Assembly (NCBI GenBank): GCA_013399895.1 | Contig: VXBA01000127.1 | Coordinates: forward strand, 487,121 to 551,120 | Direction of reading: 5' to 3' | Source of the DNA: Serilophus lunatus | Lineage: Eukaryota; Chordata; Aves; Passeriformes; Eurylaimidae | Length of the DNA stretch: 64,000 bases | In this document: positions 12,639 through 26,097 of the stretch, piece after piece | Layout: each line of letters starts with the position of its first letter | Position numbering within the stretch: position 1 is the first letter of the stretch | Translations under genes and position numbers: made by a program | The notes under the pieces: model-generated | Seen by the model: only the letters and a program-made list of their open reading frames with translations | Database searches by the model: none | Told to the model about the DNA's origin: nothing

Positions 12639-14537
12639 AGATAATTATTAGATAGTGTACCAGTACAAGTAGATTTCTAGTTTGTGATGAGGTGCTCATA
12701 CTCTCACTGTATGTATTTGACTTTTGATTAATTTTAGTCCAGTTCTGTGAACTGAATGCCTGTTTGTGACTGGAATCTGCTGGGTGCAGTTTTGGAGCCG
12801 ATCTTCTGGCTTTCTTACATCAGACAGGAATGTGATTCGCATGTCCCAGGACTGTTCTCTGCAGTGTGATCCCAAGCAGTCTAAGTGAAGATGATTGGGA
12901 GAATTTGCTTTGTGAAAACTCATGATTTGAGGTAAAATGCTGATGTTCTCATAGCCACTGTATTTTGTCCTGTTACTTCTGAGTTATCATACTTTCCAGA
13001 GCTTCTAGTACAAAAGTGAGTGAATAACTGAAAATCTAAATTCTGACAAAAGGAGTGACAGATTAAAGCGGCAAATGTATTTTGATGCAGGTTTACAGCC
13101 ATTAGTGACATTTTATTTCAAGATTAGTAGGCTACGAGTTGGGCAGATTTCACTGCTGGGACGAGTACAGCAATCCTAGCACAAAGTTTGCCTGGATGTT
13201 TCAAAAAATATAATATGGAAAGTAGTCTTCTGTTTAGAAGTATACTGGATTATTTCCTTATCCAACTTGTAGGTAATTTTTAATAATTTCATTTTCATAT
13301 TGCTACTTCAGAGTTTGCTTCTACCTATTTGTCACATGAACAGGAAGCCTTTAATATTCTAAGCTTAATGCAAACTGAAAAATAAAACATTTTTACTGGG
13401 CAAAATCATTGTTTGAATGGAGGTGCAGGCAACAGGCTGCCTGACAAGCAGCTACATCCAATACCACCATGTTACATAGATGGGTATAACTGCCTTTGGA
13501 TGACGTTAACAGAAGAGCTCTAGTCCTCTCTACTGCCTCAGTGATTTGTTCTGAAGCTCTTTGTGCAGAAAAAGTGAGATAATTATTGATAGACTATGCC
13601 TATATATCTCCACAGTAAGAGAAATAATAAATTACTTTTTCAAGGAAATTCAGGAAAATTTGTATGGGAAAAGGAGTTTGTTGCTTTCCTATTGTGAAGT
13701 ACATTATTATTATTTTTCTCAGCTGCCCAAAGTCCTCTCTTAATAAAACCAAAATGTTTTAGAAAAAAACAAAGTTGTGAAATTAAATACTTTAATGGAG
13801 GAGAAATAGCCCAAACTTCTTGTGATGACAAACAGATTTTCAAATTTTTCTCTCCATAACAATTGCCAGCATGCAAAAGTCAATATTGATTTATCTGATT
13901 AAAAACACCTGCTTGCAAGTAGATCCTCCTTTGGTAAATAGTTTTGCTGATTTAGGAAAGATGGTTTGAAAAAACAAATTAGAAGCACAGACTTGTAGAT
14001 TGTATGAAAATGTCTTTTCTCTGTACTTGAGTCTTCCTTGCTTCTCATTTCACAAATGCTTGCAATGAGACAATGCAACATCTCTTATCTAGCATTAATA
14101 CTTGTGATGTTTTCTTTTTCCAAGAGAAAGCAAATAACTAGATTAGGCCCTGACATGTCATGGGAGAGGGAATCAGTTTCAGATATGTTTTACATTTATT
14201 TGTTTGCCATTTTGAAGGTATGCTGTCATCTGCTGGACTGGGCAGTCTGCCTCCTCTGAAACTGAGAGGTCTTGGTTTGTACTTACAGCTTCTGGGATTA
14301 ATGTGCGTTTCATCCAGTTTGTTAAATGCAAAGTGCACAGAAATTTCCTGGCATAGGACCAAGTGCCAAAACTTTGTCCCAGAGGATCAGCCCATCATCA
14401 GCCTGCAAAGCTGCATTCTCTGAGTCTCCATGAATCTCTTACTCCTTCCCACAATCTGCAGGGTAGGGTAGTGAGTCCCCCCGTGCTTACCTGGGCCCTG
14501 ATGCTTTCTCTTGAGAGGTGGATGTGAACCCTTGGAG

Positions 14538-14562
14538 GCTGAGGGAGACTGAGGGAGACTGA
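14538..14562. repeat. Short tandem repeat, 10 bp unit
   Basis: Two exact copies of gagggagact (14541-14560) with a few matching flanking bases. It is too short to carry any function that I can infer. Confidence 0.7.
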
Positions 14563-15921
14563 TGGCCCAGATCTTTCATTCTCTGGACATAACTCTGCAA
14601 ACATGGATTTGTTACAGCAAGATGGGCAGTAACAGCAATCCTACTTGGTTTGCTTGATAGATTTAAAGCTAAAAGAGCCACAAAAGATTTTTTAAGAAGC
14701 TTAGAGTTGTTGTTTGCCTGCTTGTTTGGAGGATAATTCCTCCTTAAAACTGTGGAGAGCTTTGGCAGTGGAGCCTCTAGAACCTGCCCTGCCAGGTTGC
14801 TGAGGATACTGGCTGCAAAGCACATGAGTTAGGGTGTCTCCCTGTGCAAGGTGCAATCCCTGTGTGCTTAGAGACCTTCACAGTGGAAGAGGTTTAGTTA
14901 GGGTGATATCAGAGTTGTCTACAGGGTTACTTCTCAGTTAAATGGAGATGAAAGGGGTTGAGCCACATACATAAATCTGGGTAGCTAAATTCACCCTAGA
15001 TTTTTAAAATCTAGCTTAACTGTTTCTTTAGCTTTGATCTAGGCTTCACTGATGAAAGCACTGGAGGTTTTCGGTGGGCACTAGACTGTGGGATCTTATG
15101 TCAATGCAGATTGCTCAGAAAGCTGCTCTTAAAGGCGAAGGGAGCATCCAGATGCACACTACTTTGAATCAAAGCACAGTGCACTCCATAGCATCCTTTT
15201 AAAGCAGCACTTTTTTTTTACACATGTAATTTGATTTTTTTCTGTGGTCACTTTTTCAAATAAAGTATGTGGCTGTATATGTGTATTTGTTATTGATGTA
15301 AATGTAGCATGTAAGAAATGGTAATGTAAAATGTTTTTGACATAACCATTGAGTAATTCTTCCAGTCTTTGTCTGATCAGCTGGCATACAGGCTTGTAGA
15401 GGTTATTATTTTGTATGACATATGCAGAACTATAATTTAGTCTAATGAGGATATATTTTCATATTCACAGTAAAGGAGTATATAGATACATCTGCACATA
15501 AAAAGCAGGAAGAAGGAAAACCTATTTTTATGATATGTATAGATGAATCAAACTGAATATATGTAGAAAATGGGTGTGAATAGATATAGAAAATACTTCA
15601 AATTACTGAATAAAATATTCCCAGATTCTTAGGTTCCTTTCAAATAATTTTGGTTCTTAAAATAATCCTGTGAAAGTGCTGCTTTTATCTTTTCTGTGTG
15701 ACGATGAACTTTTATGTTGGAAAGTGTTGAAAGTACTCAGATACTAAAGCTTAGATTTGTGTTTTGTTTGGCAGTACACTTCTGTTTAGAATTCTTTTAA
15801 TCTATCCATTCCCTGCTTTTATATTCATCTGATAGTTGAAGGTTCTGTGAAGGATATTTCTTTGTATATGAACTTATTAAACAAATAATGCTCAAAAGTG
15901 TGAAATTTACTTCTCTTTTTC

Positions 15922-15938
15922 TTTTTTTTTTTTTTTTT
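15922..15938. repeat. T17 run
   Basis: Mononucleotide run of 17 T preceded by a T-rich tract (ttctctttttc). It could be an antisense A-tail, but no element is recognisable next to it. Confidence 0.8.
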
Positions 15939-17842
15939 ACATTGCAAGATAGGCTCTTGTTTGAGTTGTTAAATTTCTATTTGCCCTTCTTGATTTTTTT
16001 TTTTCTTGGTGGGGGGGTGGGGAAGGGCAGGGAAAATAAGAAACAATTTATATGGTAGATCTAAAGTTTCATTAAAATTGCTTATGCCCTGTCCCAGGCA
16101 TTTTAAGTGGGCCATCTGTCTAAACATCTCTGCATTTTTTTCTGATCATTTCCTCGACTTATTCATGAGCCATGGGAGGGCTCCTTTGTAGTCTCCATGT
16201 AGCTGGTTCAGTCTACCCCCACTGAATACATCTATGTGCTTGCATAACATATCTTTTCACAGTGCTGGAAATTCTCTGAACTTGGTTCAGATGAATGGCC
16301 CACTTTCTGAAGGTCTTTTTTTCTCCCCCTGCAAGATTTGTATGCAGAAACTGACCTTGGTGGCTACAGAATCCAGCACATTATTCTTGATCATTTTACA
16401 GGCCACCTGCTGTGAAAGTTATGATGAAGGATTTCTTAATGATTCTTTGACCATTAACATTGTTTTAAGTCAATATTTCACTTTTATTTAACTGCTGAAT
16501 AGGTAATTGCACAATTGAAAAACAGCTTTATGGAGTGTCATAATGTGGCTTTCAAGCGCTTACAATCTTTCATAACGGGAGGATTTGTTATGATAGTTTG
16601 GGATTTCTCTGTTTACATAAGGTGTTATGCAGCAAAAATACCAGAAGTAAAGAGAATTTGTGTTTTTCCCCTCAGCATTAGAACATGTATTTTGAATTGG
16701 AAGTAAAAAAATCTATACTCAATTTTCTGACCCTTTTGGAGCTGGTGATTTTTATCATAGCTCATTACATCATCATCAGTAATCAGGAGAGGGGAGTTTA
16801 TTTGCCACAAACTGCAGAAAATTGTAGTTTTTATTGAGTTCCTTCAATCACTTCCAAAGCTCCCAAGGCGATTGGTTGGTGACAATCAAAATGGTCAGGG
16901 CAGAGTTATTACTCGATTTGCTTTTGTGAATATGTGCTTTCTTTGGTCACTTGTTTTTGACTAGAATAGTCAAAATAGTTTTATCTAGTGGCTGTTTTCC
17001 ATAGGCACAGTAAGTGTGTGTCGGTCTAAAATGTTTAGCAGTTACCTGCTTTCCTCACTGAAAACTTGCAAAAAAAAAGCAGGAGGTACGATTGCTGCGT
17101 TATTATAAAGGGGTTTTCCTCTCTCACGTGTGGCAGTTGGGGGTAAAAGGGACGTTATACACTGTGTAATATATGAAATAAATTATAGGGCCATGACATC
17201 ACCTTTAGTTGAACAAATAGCGAGAGGGATTGAAAATAAATAACTAAGGAGGCAAATGGTACTGTTTTTCTTGTAGCGCTGTTTATATGGTTTTGGAACT
17301 TCAGTACTTTGGAGTAAAGCCCTTATGACTTAGAGCCAGGCCATCACTGTACTCTTCATCTATGCTCCTATTGCTTGTGACACTTCCCTTTAGAAGGTAG
17401 TTGGGAATGGAGAGGTTCAGAACTGCCCATTTTTGTACGGAAGGAGTTTGTTACACTGCTCTCCACCCACCTCCCGTTGTTGCAGCTGCAGGGCTGCCTT
17501 TGCTTTCTCTGTCCCTTTGTGTATGATGTTCCTGGCAAGAAACAGCAACACACAATTCTCCATGGCTCTGCTTTCCCTTCACCTGGCACTCATTTTGCTG
17601 TGAAACTTGCATTTCTTCCTGTGGCCAGTGATCTTTATTTGTGAAAAAAGTAACTTTTTGGATGATTTGTCATTTGCCCAAAGCGGGACAAAAACGAGAG
17701 GGCATCTTGAACCCTATGAGAGAGAAATTGTCTGGATTTTGAACCTAGGGTTAGAGAGGAAGTGCCTTACCTTTTGTTTGGGTCTTTCATGATGGCAAAA
17801 ATTACATTATTTTTATTTTTATTGTTTTTCTCTGTAAATAAA

Positions 17843-17872
17843 ATATGTCAGATTATGTCAGAATATGTCAGA
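17843..17872. repeat. Three-copy tandem repeat, 10 bp unit
   Basis: The unit atatgtcaga occurs three times in a row, the middle copy with one change at its first base. It looks like a local replication-slippage duplication. Confidence 0.8.
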
Positions 17873-20807
17873 TTTCATCCCAGTATATAGCATTTCAGAA
17901 GTTCTACCTTTTTTAAAATAGCCAGAAGTTTGGGGAGTTTTCCTGTGAACTAGTGTGAAATGTATTTGCAGTTCAGATGTTGTGCCTTTGGAGGACTTAG
18001 ACGAGTTCTCAGCTAAGGAAGCAACCTTAGCCAAGAACAAAGATAATTAATTTCCCAAGCACTAGGACTTCTCAGACATTAAAAATAACCCATCACAAAA
18101 CAACAAAAACCCACCCACCAGAAGGCCCTTTAGGCTGATAGAAGCTTCTACATTTCTAAAGTAGTTCACAGACTTGAGCAGCTTTCTTTTCATACCTAAG
18201 AAATTTAAACATTGATCCTTACTTTTGGGCTTTGTGATCGTTACTTATAGGAACCTCTTCTCTCTACTAAATCCCATTAAAATAGAGTTAACTACAGATT
18301 AATTTATTTGAAAGAAGTTTGATTTAACAAAGAAGTAGGGTTATTGTGAGCTATGTAACTATCTGTCCTAGGTAGTTTAAATTACAGTTACAAAGCCATG
18401 GGCAAGCTAATTAGCAAAGCTGAAAAACGTCCCTATGCAAATGGATCTAGAAATTCTAGGAGGGAAGTACAACTTGGTATGAGATGCAGCTCTGGACCTT
18501 GCCATCCTGGCCACCGGTGTTGCAGAGAGAGGAATTATGTGACTGTTTGAAACCCAGGCAAAGCAGTGATCATAGCCATGCCTTTCAAGAGGCATGCATC
18601 CTGTTTGGAGATACACTTGACAAAGCTCAGCAAGACAGGACTGAACAAAAATAATCCCTGCTGGAGAACAAGACTGTCTTTCCTTTGATGGCCAGCAGCC
18701 AGATTCATGAGGTCACTTCCAGTCAAATGCAATATGAAGCAGGGCTGTGCCAGCAAGGCTACAAGGAATCTCATGTCACCAGTGAAGCGGATCTACTAGG
18801 CTGGGTTGGAGGCGTGAGGTCTTACATCTTGGACAAGAAATAGGAAGTTGCTGTAAACCACTAAATCCTGTGACTTGTTGCAGTGGAGTGCCATGGAGAA
18901 GGTAACCAGGTGCTACCAAAACCATGCTGCATTCCTACTTACTAGTGCTCTGATACCGGGAAGTGCAATGAAAACATCTCTCAGCTTTCTGCCTGCTACC
19001 TGTGCAGGAAATTCCGCTTCCTTTTCTTTAGGAACTCCCGTGTCTGTCACGTTTCCTATCAGCCAGTCTAAATGTTTTGGTGATAATACAGGAGTTTCAA
19101 TATGAGGAGCTGAAAAATGACATTGCACCCAATAAACCATAGGTAATTGCTCTTGTTTTGATAATTGTCATTATATTAAATGTGAATGTTAACACTGGGC
19201 ATCATTAGTATGGGAACAGGCTATTTTCAATGTCTGTTTTTGTGAACTTTTTGGGTAGTGATAGAGGTCTAATAGAGGTGAGCTAAGGTGTTTGTTGAAA
19301 TCTGGTGTAGGCCTTGGCTCAGATCCTGGAGTAACTAAGGATAAGTTTGCATCTATATGTGTCCGATATATTTGGTGTTTCCATTTCCCCTTTTTGGGCA
19401 TATTGCAAGGCACAATTTTTGGAACCTCTTAGCTACTTGAACTTGCTTGAGTTTCAAGTGTCTAAAAATCCAACCTTCTTAAAATAATTGAAATCCTTAG
19501 CAAGTCAGTGTGTTCTCCTTGGCTGTGGCAGATAATGTCTCCTTCTGTGGCCTCTGGAGGCCTCACAGGTGCTTCCCCCTGTTGATTCCACAGGGAGCTG
19601 GAGTTTTCTCTTTGGGGAGATGTGGTTCACTAGGCACCTGAATCCTCCGGAGAGTGCATGTGACATAACACAGAAAAAGATGTTTCCAAGTTTTAAGACT
19701 CTGAAGGCTGCAATAAAATGGTGTAGTAAGCTCTGTTACATACAACAGGTGAACATTGTAGCAGAAATTATCCCTAGAAGAGGCCTAAAGCTGATGAACT
19801 TATTAACCCTATAGTTTTCTTACAGAAAAATCTGAACATTTGTTCAGTGTGGAAGAAAAGCTATGCCAAAATAATGTGTTTTAATGGAGTTTAAACTCTA
19901 CCTTCCCATTGTCTCTTTAGGATACATGGTGCTTTCTGATGGTATTATATGGTGACCACTCATCAGAAAAGTTGTAGCATAACCCTTTGGACACCAGTTG
20001 TTAGGGCAAAGTGGAAGAGAAGAGAAATGAGGGTGGGGAAACTGAAAACAAATACACATTTAAACAAAACAGCTGAACATTTCTTGTTTCACCCTGAATT
20101 TCCAAGACTGAAGACTCAGGTCTCATTTCTTTGCTGTCAGATGCGTGCTTCTTTAAGCCAAATTTGAAAAGATGCAGGTTTCTTATATTACTTGGCAACT
20201 GGTGCAGCCACAGAATGTTGCAGGAATAGGTGTAATATCCTGCATGTGGGCTGCGATGATACATCACTATTTTTTCAGTACGCTTGAAGGCCTATGTGGA
20301 CGAGATACTTTAAAATGCATATTAATTATAAAATTTCTTTTATTACTTGTTTGGCTGAATCTTTTATGTGTATTTGGCTTTTAATTAAGGTTTACTGAGA
20401 ATTAGATGAAAGAAATAATGATTATATTTTGCCCTTAAAAGGACAGCTCCAGCTATCACTGTTGTTATTCTCCTGCCAACCCACTTTCTCATCTTCTTTT
20501 CATCCTGTTTGAGCTAATTCTGCAGCAAGCAGTGACTGGATTCAAGGGCTTCCTATAACTTTATCAGCATACCCAGTGTGTCAAGGCAAATATAGAAAGA
20601 AAGTAAGAGTGTATTTTCTCATTATACGCTGTTTGACAGGAAAAATGTATTTAGTATATTTTTTCAAGTATGCTCTCCAACTGTGTCTATAGATTAATGA
20701 TATTTTATATCCTTCTTGACCATCCTATGAGACAAGTGCTTCTGGTTAAAATGGGAGAAGCATGAAATCTCAGTTGAAAATTATTCTTCTGCCTATTTCG
20801 TTTTTAG

Positions 20808-20910
20808 AATTCCTATTGCTAAATCAAAGAGAAGGAGCTGGGAGCTGTCTGTGCGTCTAGGAGATGGAATTTACCCAGTTGCAGTTTCAAAGGATGGCTC
20901 ATCGTTTTCT
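20808..20910 (+). CDS. PCCA: PCCA internal exon (probable exon 19), propionyl-CoA carboxylase alpha subunit, BT domain
   Basis: PCCA is the biotin-carrying alpha subunit of mitochondrial propionyl-CoA carboxylase, which makes methylmalonyl-CoA during breakdown of Val, Ile, Met, Thr and odd-chain fatty acids. This 103 bp exon starts after a pyrimidine-rich acceptor (cctatttcgtttttag) and ends at a consensus donor (gtaagt). Its first base completes a codon from the previous exon, followed by 34 codons with no stop and an end on a codon boundary. The peptide contains WELSVRLGDG and ends KDGSSFS, which corresponds to WELSVKL...NGSVFS of human PCCA as I remember it. This is part of the beta-barrel BT domain that holds the biotin carboxylase half against the beta-subunit ring. 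The 103 bp length fits human c.1644-1746 from memory. The reading frame continues directly into the exon at 61729. The exon is too short to show as a long ORF; identification rests on peptide, phase and splice sites together. Confidence 0.95.
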
Positions 20911-23900
20911 GTAAGTTCTGCTCATTTCTAGAAATTCAGTGGATTGAATCAATATATATTATCCTTGACAGCTGCTAAAATTTTCTACCTCTTTGGTAAC
21001 AAAACACAGATGTTTGGTTTGTCTTTAGTAGACATTGCTGTGAATTACAAAAAAAGTCTATGTTAATTAAATAATGGTAGTGTAGTAAGCTTTTTTTCCC
21101 TGTGCCTCTGGGACATTTTTTATCTACTTGTTTATTAAATTGATTTCTAAATAACAATCCTGTTTAGTGTCTTGTTTAGAAGTAAAGTCTTAAGAAAATA
21201 AGTGCTAGGTCAACAAAAGTCCCATTAAAGTAAGCTAGTGATTTAAAAAAAGCAAATCAAAGAACCAAGTGATTTGGACAAGTAATCATACTGGAGTGAC
21301 ATAATCAACACCTCAGTAGTAGAACTATTTGTGGTCAATAAAATGCCAGTGTTTCAAGATGTGCTTAGTCACTTCAGATGAATGTGATAAAATACTGGTT
21401 TTTACAAATATTGTAAGGTAATTATTTAAGCATTTAATGCTGTCAGCATGAAAGGCAGAAGGACAGACCATGACAGTAGAAGAACAGTAATACTGTGTCC
21501 TGTAGTTCAGCTGTTCCGTGGATAAAGCCAAGACTCAAGCTGGTTGAAGTATTGAGAAGGTAAATTTATAGATAACTCCTTTTTATGTCTGTTAATGGTA
21601 ATTCCACAACCAAACTGGAACTTATTTTTTTTAAATAGGTGTTGACTTGTATCTGTTGACTTTTGTGCAAAAGGTTTCAAAAGTGCCTAAAGAAGTCAGT
21701 TTCTCTTAGAATCATTGAAAAGCAGGACTCTGAGGAATCCCAGTAGTTCTCTAGTTTACCTCTGATAGCTCTTTACACTTCTTGTGTGTGTTCAGTCAAG
21801 AAACTTCTGCAACATCTGCTCCATGACATATTTCATAGTCATGATGTTCACACCTACACTGTATTCAGTATCATGAGATTTCTTTGGAAAAAAGGTATTT
21901 AAATATATATTTCATATGGTAAAGACTCAGTGATTGTCTCAGTGATTCATTTTTGCTGTGCTCAACTGTGATTTCAATATAGAAGAAAATTTTCAGCTGA
22001 AACTGGTCATCTTGATAGATAGTTTTTTTCTTATGTGAGTTGAGGTAATGATAGCTTTCTTAAAAAAAAATTTGTTGGCTTAACCAGGACAAGAAGATGC
22101 CTAATTAATATCCTTTTTCATACTTCATATACTTCCATCACACTGTGTTTTATGTATACTCGTGTGAGAGTATGAATAGAGAGGAAGGGTACTTTGTTTC
22201 ACATGGAACATCCCATAGGCACACTGTATAAGGGATATGGAGAGGATCAGTTGTTGTGATTCAGCACCTTTTAAAATTTCCTCTTGCAAGTGTACTACTT
22301 CAAGTATAAAATAAGGTGGTCATTTGATTTCTAGCATTTCTTTTGGAAATAATTCCAGGAGATCTTGAGCAACTACTTACTTAGTACCTAATATATAGTG
22401 TTGCTCCATGGCAGTCACACTCGCCCTGCTTGTGGAATATTGCTTCAGAAGCAAAGGCCATGTCTGCATGCAGCTTTTTCCTGAATTGAATTTATATAGT
22501 GCTCCTGACAGGTGTCCTGTGAACTTGGATACAACCCGTTCAAGCAACAAAAACACCTCTGCCGGATTTCAGCCCAGTTTAGTGTTGGACTGGCACTAGT
22601 TTGTGTGGGAGAGATAGCCCTTCCCAGGAGTAGTTGTTGCCCTCAGCCTTTCCACCTTTTTGTTGCAGCGCTTCTATTTAACAGCCCAGCTGGGATCTGG
22701 CTCCTGGTGGGAGGATGATACAGGGTGGCTGCTGGTTGCTGTGGGTGTTGCGTAGGCCCTTGCTGCTGGGAGCTCAGAAATATAATCCTAGTTGGACCTC
22801 CCTGATCTAGGAAGCTTTGCTTAACACTGCTTTCTTGTGCACAGGCATGCATATGTGCACAAACATTTTTTGAGAGGTTTACTAAGTTTCATTAGTTACC
22901 TAGGCTCTTGCTTATACTTTCTTACATAATTCAAGTGATACGTGTTTAAATTGAACTGAGGAAAGTTTAGGGATAGGGGAGGCCTAAGCATCCTTTTGTG
23001 CTTTTGTCTCTATGGATTGTGCAGGTAAGTGAACACACAAACTTATATATGAGTCACTCCTAGATTCCACTTGCAGCCAAGTTGTAAACCACAGAGTTTT
23101 TCCAGGAAGTACAAACTCTCAGAAAGAATGCTGGACTTGCAATGCTATTCCTGCTGGATTATTATTTCAACATGGAGAAAATCATTTTGACTTATACCAC
23201 AGTCTAATCCTGTCTCTCAGTTTAAATGGAACTGCTAAACAGTTGTAATGTCTTGTAGCAGTATGACAATTACAGATAGTATAAACTCAATTTAACAAGC
23301 CATATATGGGGGCTGATTTCTGAACCTTTGACTTGTTATTTAACAATAACAAATGTGAACGTTCCTTCTTGTGCCTTTGTGTTCCTGCAGTATTTTACTG
23401 TTGTTACTGCCTACTGGTAGGCAAAGAGGCAGGAGCACCCCTGAGGAGCTGGGCACTCCTCAGTGTCATGGAAGGGTGCCTGAGCACTAGGGAGAAAGTA
23501 GAGGTTCCAGGTGGGACAGAGTACCTGCCCTAAGCCTGGACCAGAGGCATTTGTAACAGCAGCTTTTGCATTTTAATTCTATCCTAACCAAGCCTGTGGA
23601 CTTGGGGAGAGATAATTCCTTATTTATTTGCATATAGAAAATTCCTTAGCTGGTGAAATAAATCACAATAGGTGGATTTCACAGTAACCAGAAATCTGTC
23701 TTGCTTAAACTTCAAGGTATAGTGTATTAAAATTTGCTCCTAAGGTTGGGTTTGTAACATAGACAACTGTTTTTGAATACTAGGATTGTTTAGTTATGTT
23801 TATTTTCATTGTTACTGGATAAATAGCAGAGAACAGGTTATTCTTTATTAATAATTTTTTTTTTGCTGGTGTTGTCCTGCGATTGTGCTGCAGACAAGAG

Positions 23901-25696
23901 TGTACAGTAAATACAGTACCATCTAAAATCTGAATTATTATTCAAAGCTTTACAATGGAAAAACAACTGCCTTAAAACTTCAAAGAAGGAAAAGTCAAGA
24001 CTAGGAATGAGAAATCTTGTTTCTGATCAGGAGATGTAACATACCATCAGGGAAAAAAAGAGAGAAAATCAAAGCCTGCTTTATTAACTCCACAGTCAGA
24101 AACACAAGCCTCACTTTTTGAACTTCTGCGTTTACTTTTTGCTATTAAGTTGGTGTGACATGGGCTCCTGCCTTTGTGGGTTGTGTCCCCTTGTGGCTTG
24201 TGACAAAGATAGCTGAATGTGTGGTGCAGTTAGATAGCCCAGTGGGAGGGCCACCTTCACATTCCCCTTCAGAAGTTTACTCCTGCTGAAACTGTGCTTT
24301 GCAGCAGCAGCATTCGCATCCTGATTTACTTTGTTTACCACAGGGACTCTTCCAACAGTGACTCTTGTCTTTTTTTCTGTAACTCTTCTCCTCCTGCCAG
24401 CCGAAACCTCACCCCCTCACAGTGTGCAGTGCTTTGCGCTCTGTGCAGGGAGTCTGAGCATCAGGCTCCTCCATGAGTCCCGCTGTTTCGAGTGGATCAT
24501 TCGTCAGCATTTTGATCTGTGGGTCATCTGTGGTTTTCTTCGTTTATCGGGAGATTCTTAATGAGCTGTGCAGTGTTAACTGCTCTTTGCTGCTCTTTAT
24601 TTTTCAGGGTTTTGAGGTTTGTAACCATCTGTTTTTAACTTTTATTTGTAACAGAAGTCCTTGATGGGGGCTGGCTTTAGGCCACTTTAGCAGCCTTACT
24701 TTCCCAAACTGAAGGATTTAAAAAAGAAGTGGTCAGGAGTGAGCAATGCAGACAAAAATATAAATTTTTGAGATTCTAGCAGAGGTTAAAAATTTCTGTG
24801 AATCCCAATTTGATGTTTATTTTTTTAAATAGAAGTAGCTTTTTTCTTGTGTTTTTTTTTCTGAAGCCAGCAACATATGGGCTAGTACTTAAGTTTGTAT
24901 GAAACTACTGTACTAGAATTTTCAGTCTAAGAGAGTTGTTTCTGATGATACCCTGTCAACATAACAAATGCTTTTGCGATTAGAAGAGTGTGAACTGACT
25001 TGAGAATTAAAACATAGCAACTTTGGTGGGACCTGGTCGCTTGTGTACAAAGAACCTGCCAGCTAAATTAATGTGAATGTAATCATTTTTTCTTTGTTCT
25101 GTATACGGATTTCGAGAAGAATCATTAGCCACTTGTCATATATCCCACTTGGTTTTTTTGGGGACGGATGGTCAGATTCTGGTCTTTGATTAGCATTCTT
25201 CTTATGGTTAAAATTTTTCCTTTTATCAATTGAATTAAAGATCTCAGAGTCAAGATTACTGCTAAAATAGAATTTGAAGTAAGACTACTGTCTTTTACAA
25301 GAGACCAATCCAAAACAGCAACAAACAGCTGAGAAGCATCCTACCACTGCACTCTGGAATCTTTTGTTTAGTTTGATGACAAACAGGAATCTTTTTTATC
25401 TTGCCATTTTCAATTGCCATTCTGGCTTTCAAATACGTTTATTTTGCAATTTCATTGGTACCAAGACTTGATGGAGTTTTGCTGATGAATGTTGGGCTCT
25501 GTTCTTTTTTTGCCAAACTTGAGTGTTCTACAGAGTACCAACAGGTGAGAGAAACAAAACCAAATGGTATTCTTCATATGTTGGGCAAACCTGGTGACTG
25601 TGTGGTTTCCCTATAGTATATTAAATTGACCTTTCAAAGACAGATGTCAGCCACTAAAGATGGTCTGGTTCCCTGTGATGGTGGTATTGTTGCTTA
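20911..25696. other. Intronic stretch without a recognised gene
   Basis: AT-rich sequence just after the first PCCA exon, with a more GC-rich part at about 22400-22850. Open frames there (63-69 codons) overlap one another on both strands and show no motif. I see no transposon, RNA gene or simple-repeat array. Confidence 0.5.
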
Positions 25697-25760
25697 TTCA
25701 TAGAATGGTTTGAGTTGGAAAGGATATAAGGATATAAAGATCATCTAGTTCCAACCCATT
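25697..25760 (-). mobile_element. CR1 LINE, short 3' tail fragment
   Basis: The order catagaatgg, gagttggaaagga, aagatcatctagttccaaccc is the reverse of the last 60 or so bases of a CR1 element, with part of the octamer tail at its left end. A 10 bp internal duplication (ggatataaggatataa) interrupts it. It is non-coding and severely 5'-truncated, as most CR1 insertions are. Confidence 0.85.
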
Positions 25761-26096
25761 TTTAGTTCAATGAGGAATTTGGAGCTGTATTGTATGTAAT
25801 AAATTTAATTATTGAAAACCTTTTTGCCACAATCCATTCTCTGATTATTTGCTACAGTATAGGAATCTTGAGTTGAGAATTCTTTATTGCTGATTTGCAT
25901 GATTTCTCTGTAGTAGTTGTTTTTACTCTTCTTTTTTCATGTTTGAAAACAGTCCTTTCTGTTAGGGTTCTTCATCTGTGTAGTAGATGCATACCTTCCC
26001 AGAACACTTAGCTTCATCTTCTCATCTGTTTAGTTGACAAAGAATTTCCAGATGTTTTCAGTTATAAAGTAACTTCTTATCTTTGCAGTTGTTTAT

Positions 26097-26097
26097 N
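26097..26097. other. Single unresolved base (N)
   Basis: The only ambiguous base in the window, directly before a G5 run. It marks an unresolved call in the source assembly and lies deep in the intron, so it affects no gene call. Confidence 0.99.

Larger units (their letters stand above)
1..20807 (+). other. PCCA: PCCA intron 18, 3' part (5' boundary outside the window)
   Basis: Everything upstream of the exon at 20808 reads as intron. Stops are dense in all frames, and I could find no other PCCA-like peptide flanked by splice sites. The previous exon must end with two bases of a split codon, because the exon at 20808 begins with the third base. Recognisable contents are a CR1-like relic (9741-9806), a CR1 3' end (12211-12638) and short simple repeats. 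Confidence 0.85.
12639..20807. other. Intronic stretch up to the PCCA exon, no other gene recognised
   Basis: Mostly AT-rich sequence. A somewhat more GC-rich part at about 18400-19100 and a local concentration of CpG sites at about 17085-17280, with a CACGTG at 17126-17131, stand out slightly, but nothing there identifies a gene. Open frames of 60-112 codons, for example 14487-14825 (-), show no family motif. Simple repeats are listed separately. The last bases hold the acceptor tract for the exon at 20808. Confidence 0.5.

Noticed and set aside
12402..12644. 80-codon + strand open frame rich in Pro, Gln and Thr
   Set aside because: It is the opposite-strand shadow of the CR1 ORF2 frame at 12312-12638.
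14487..14825. 112-codon minus-strand open frame with Ser/Pro/Leu repeats
   Set aside because: Part of the Ser/Leu-rich sequence is produced by the short tandem repeat at 14541-14560. No supporting evidence for a gene.
22400..22850. GC-richer segment that might be a CpG island or promoter
   Set aside because: It is richer in G and C but has few CpG sites and no TATA/initiator or exon signals next to it; not a convincing promoter.
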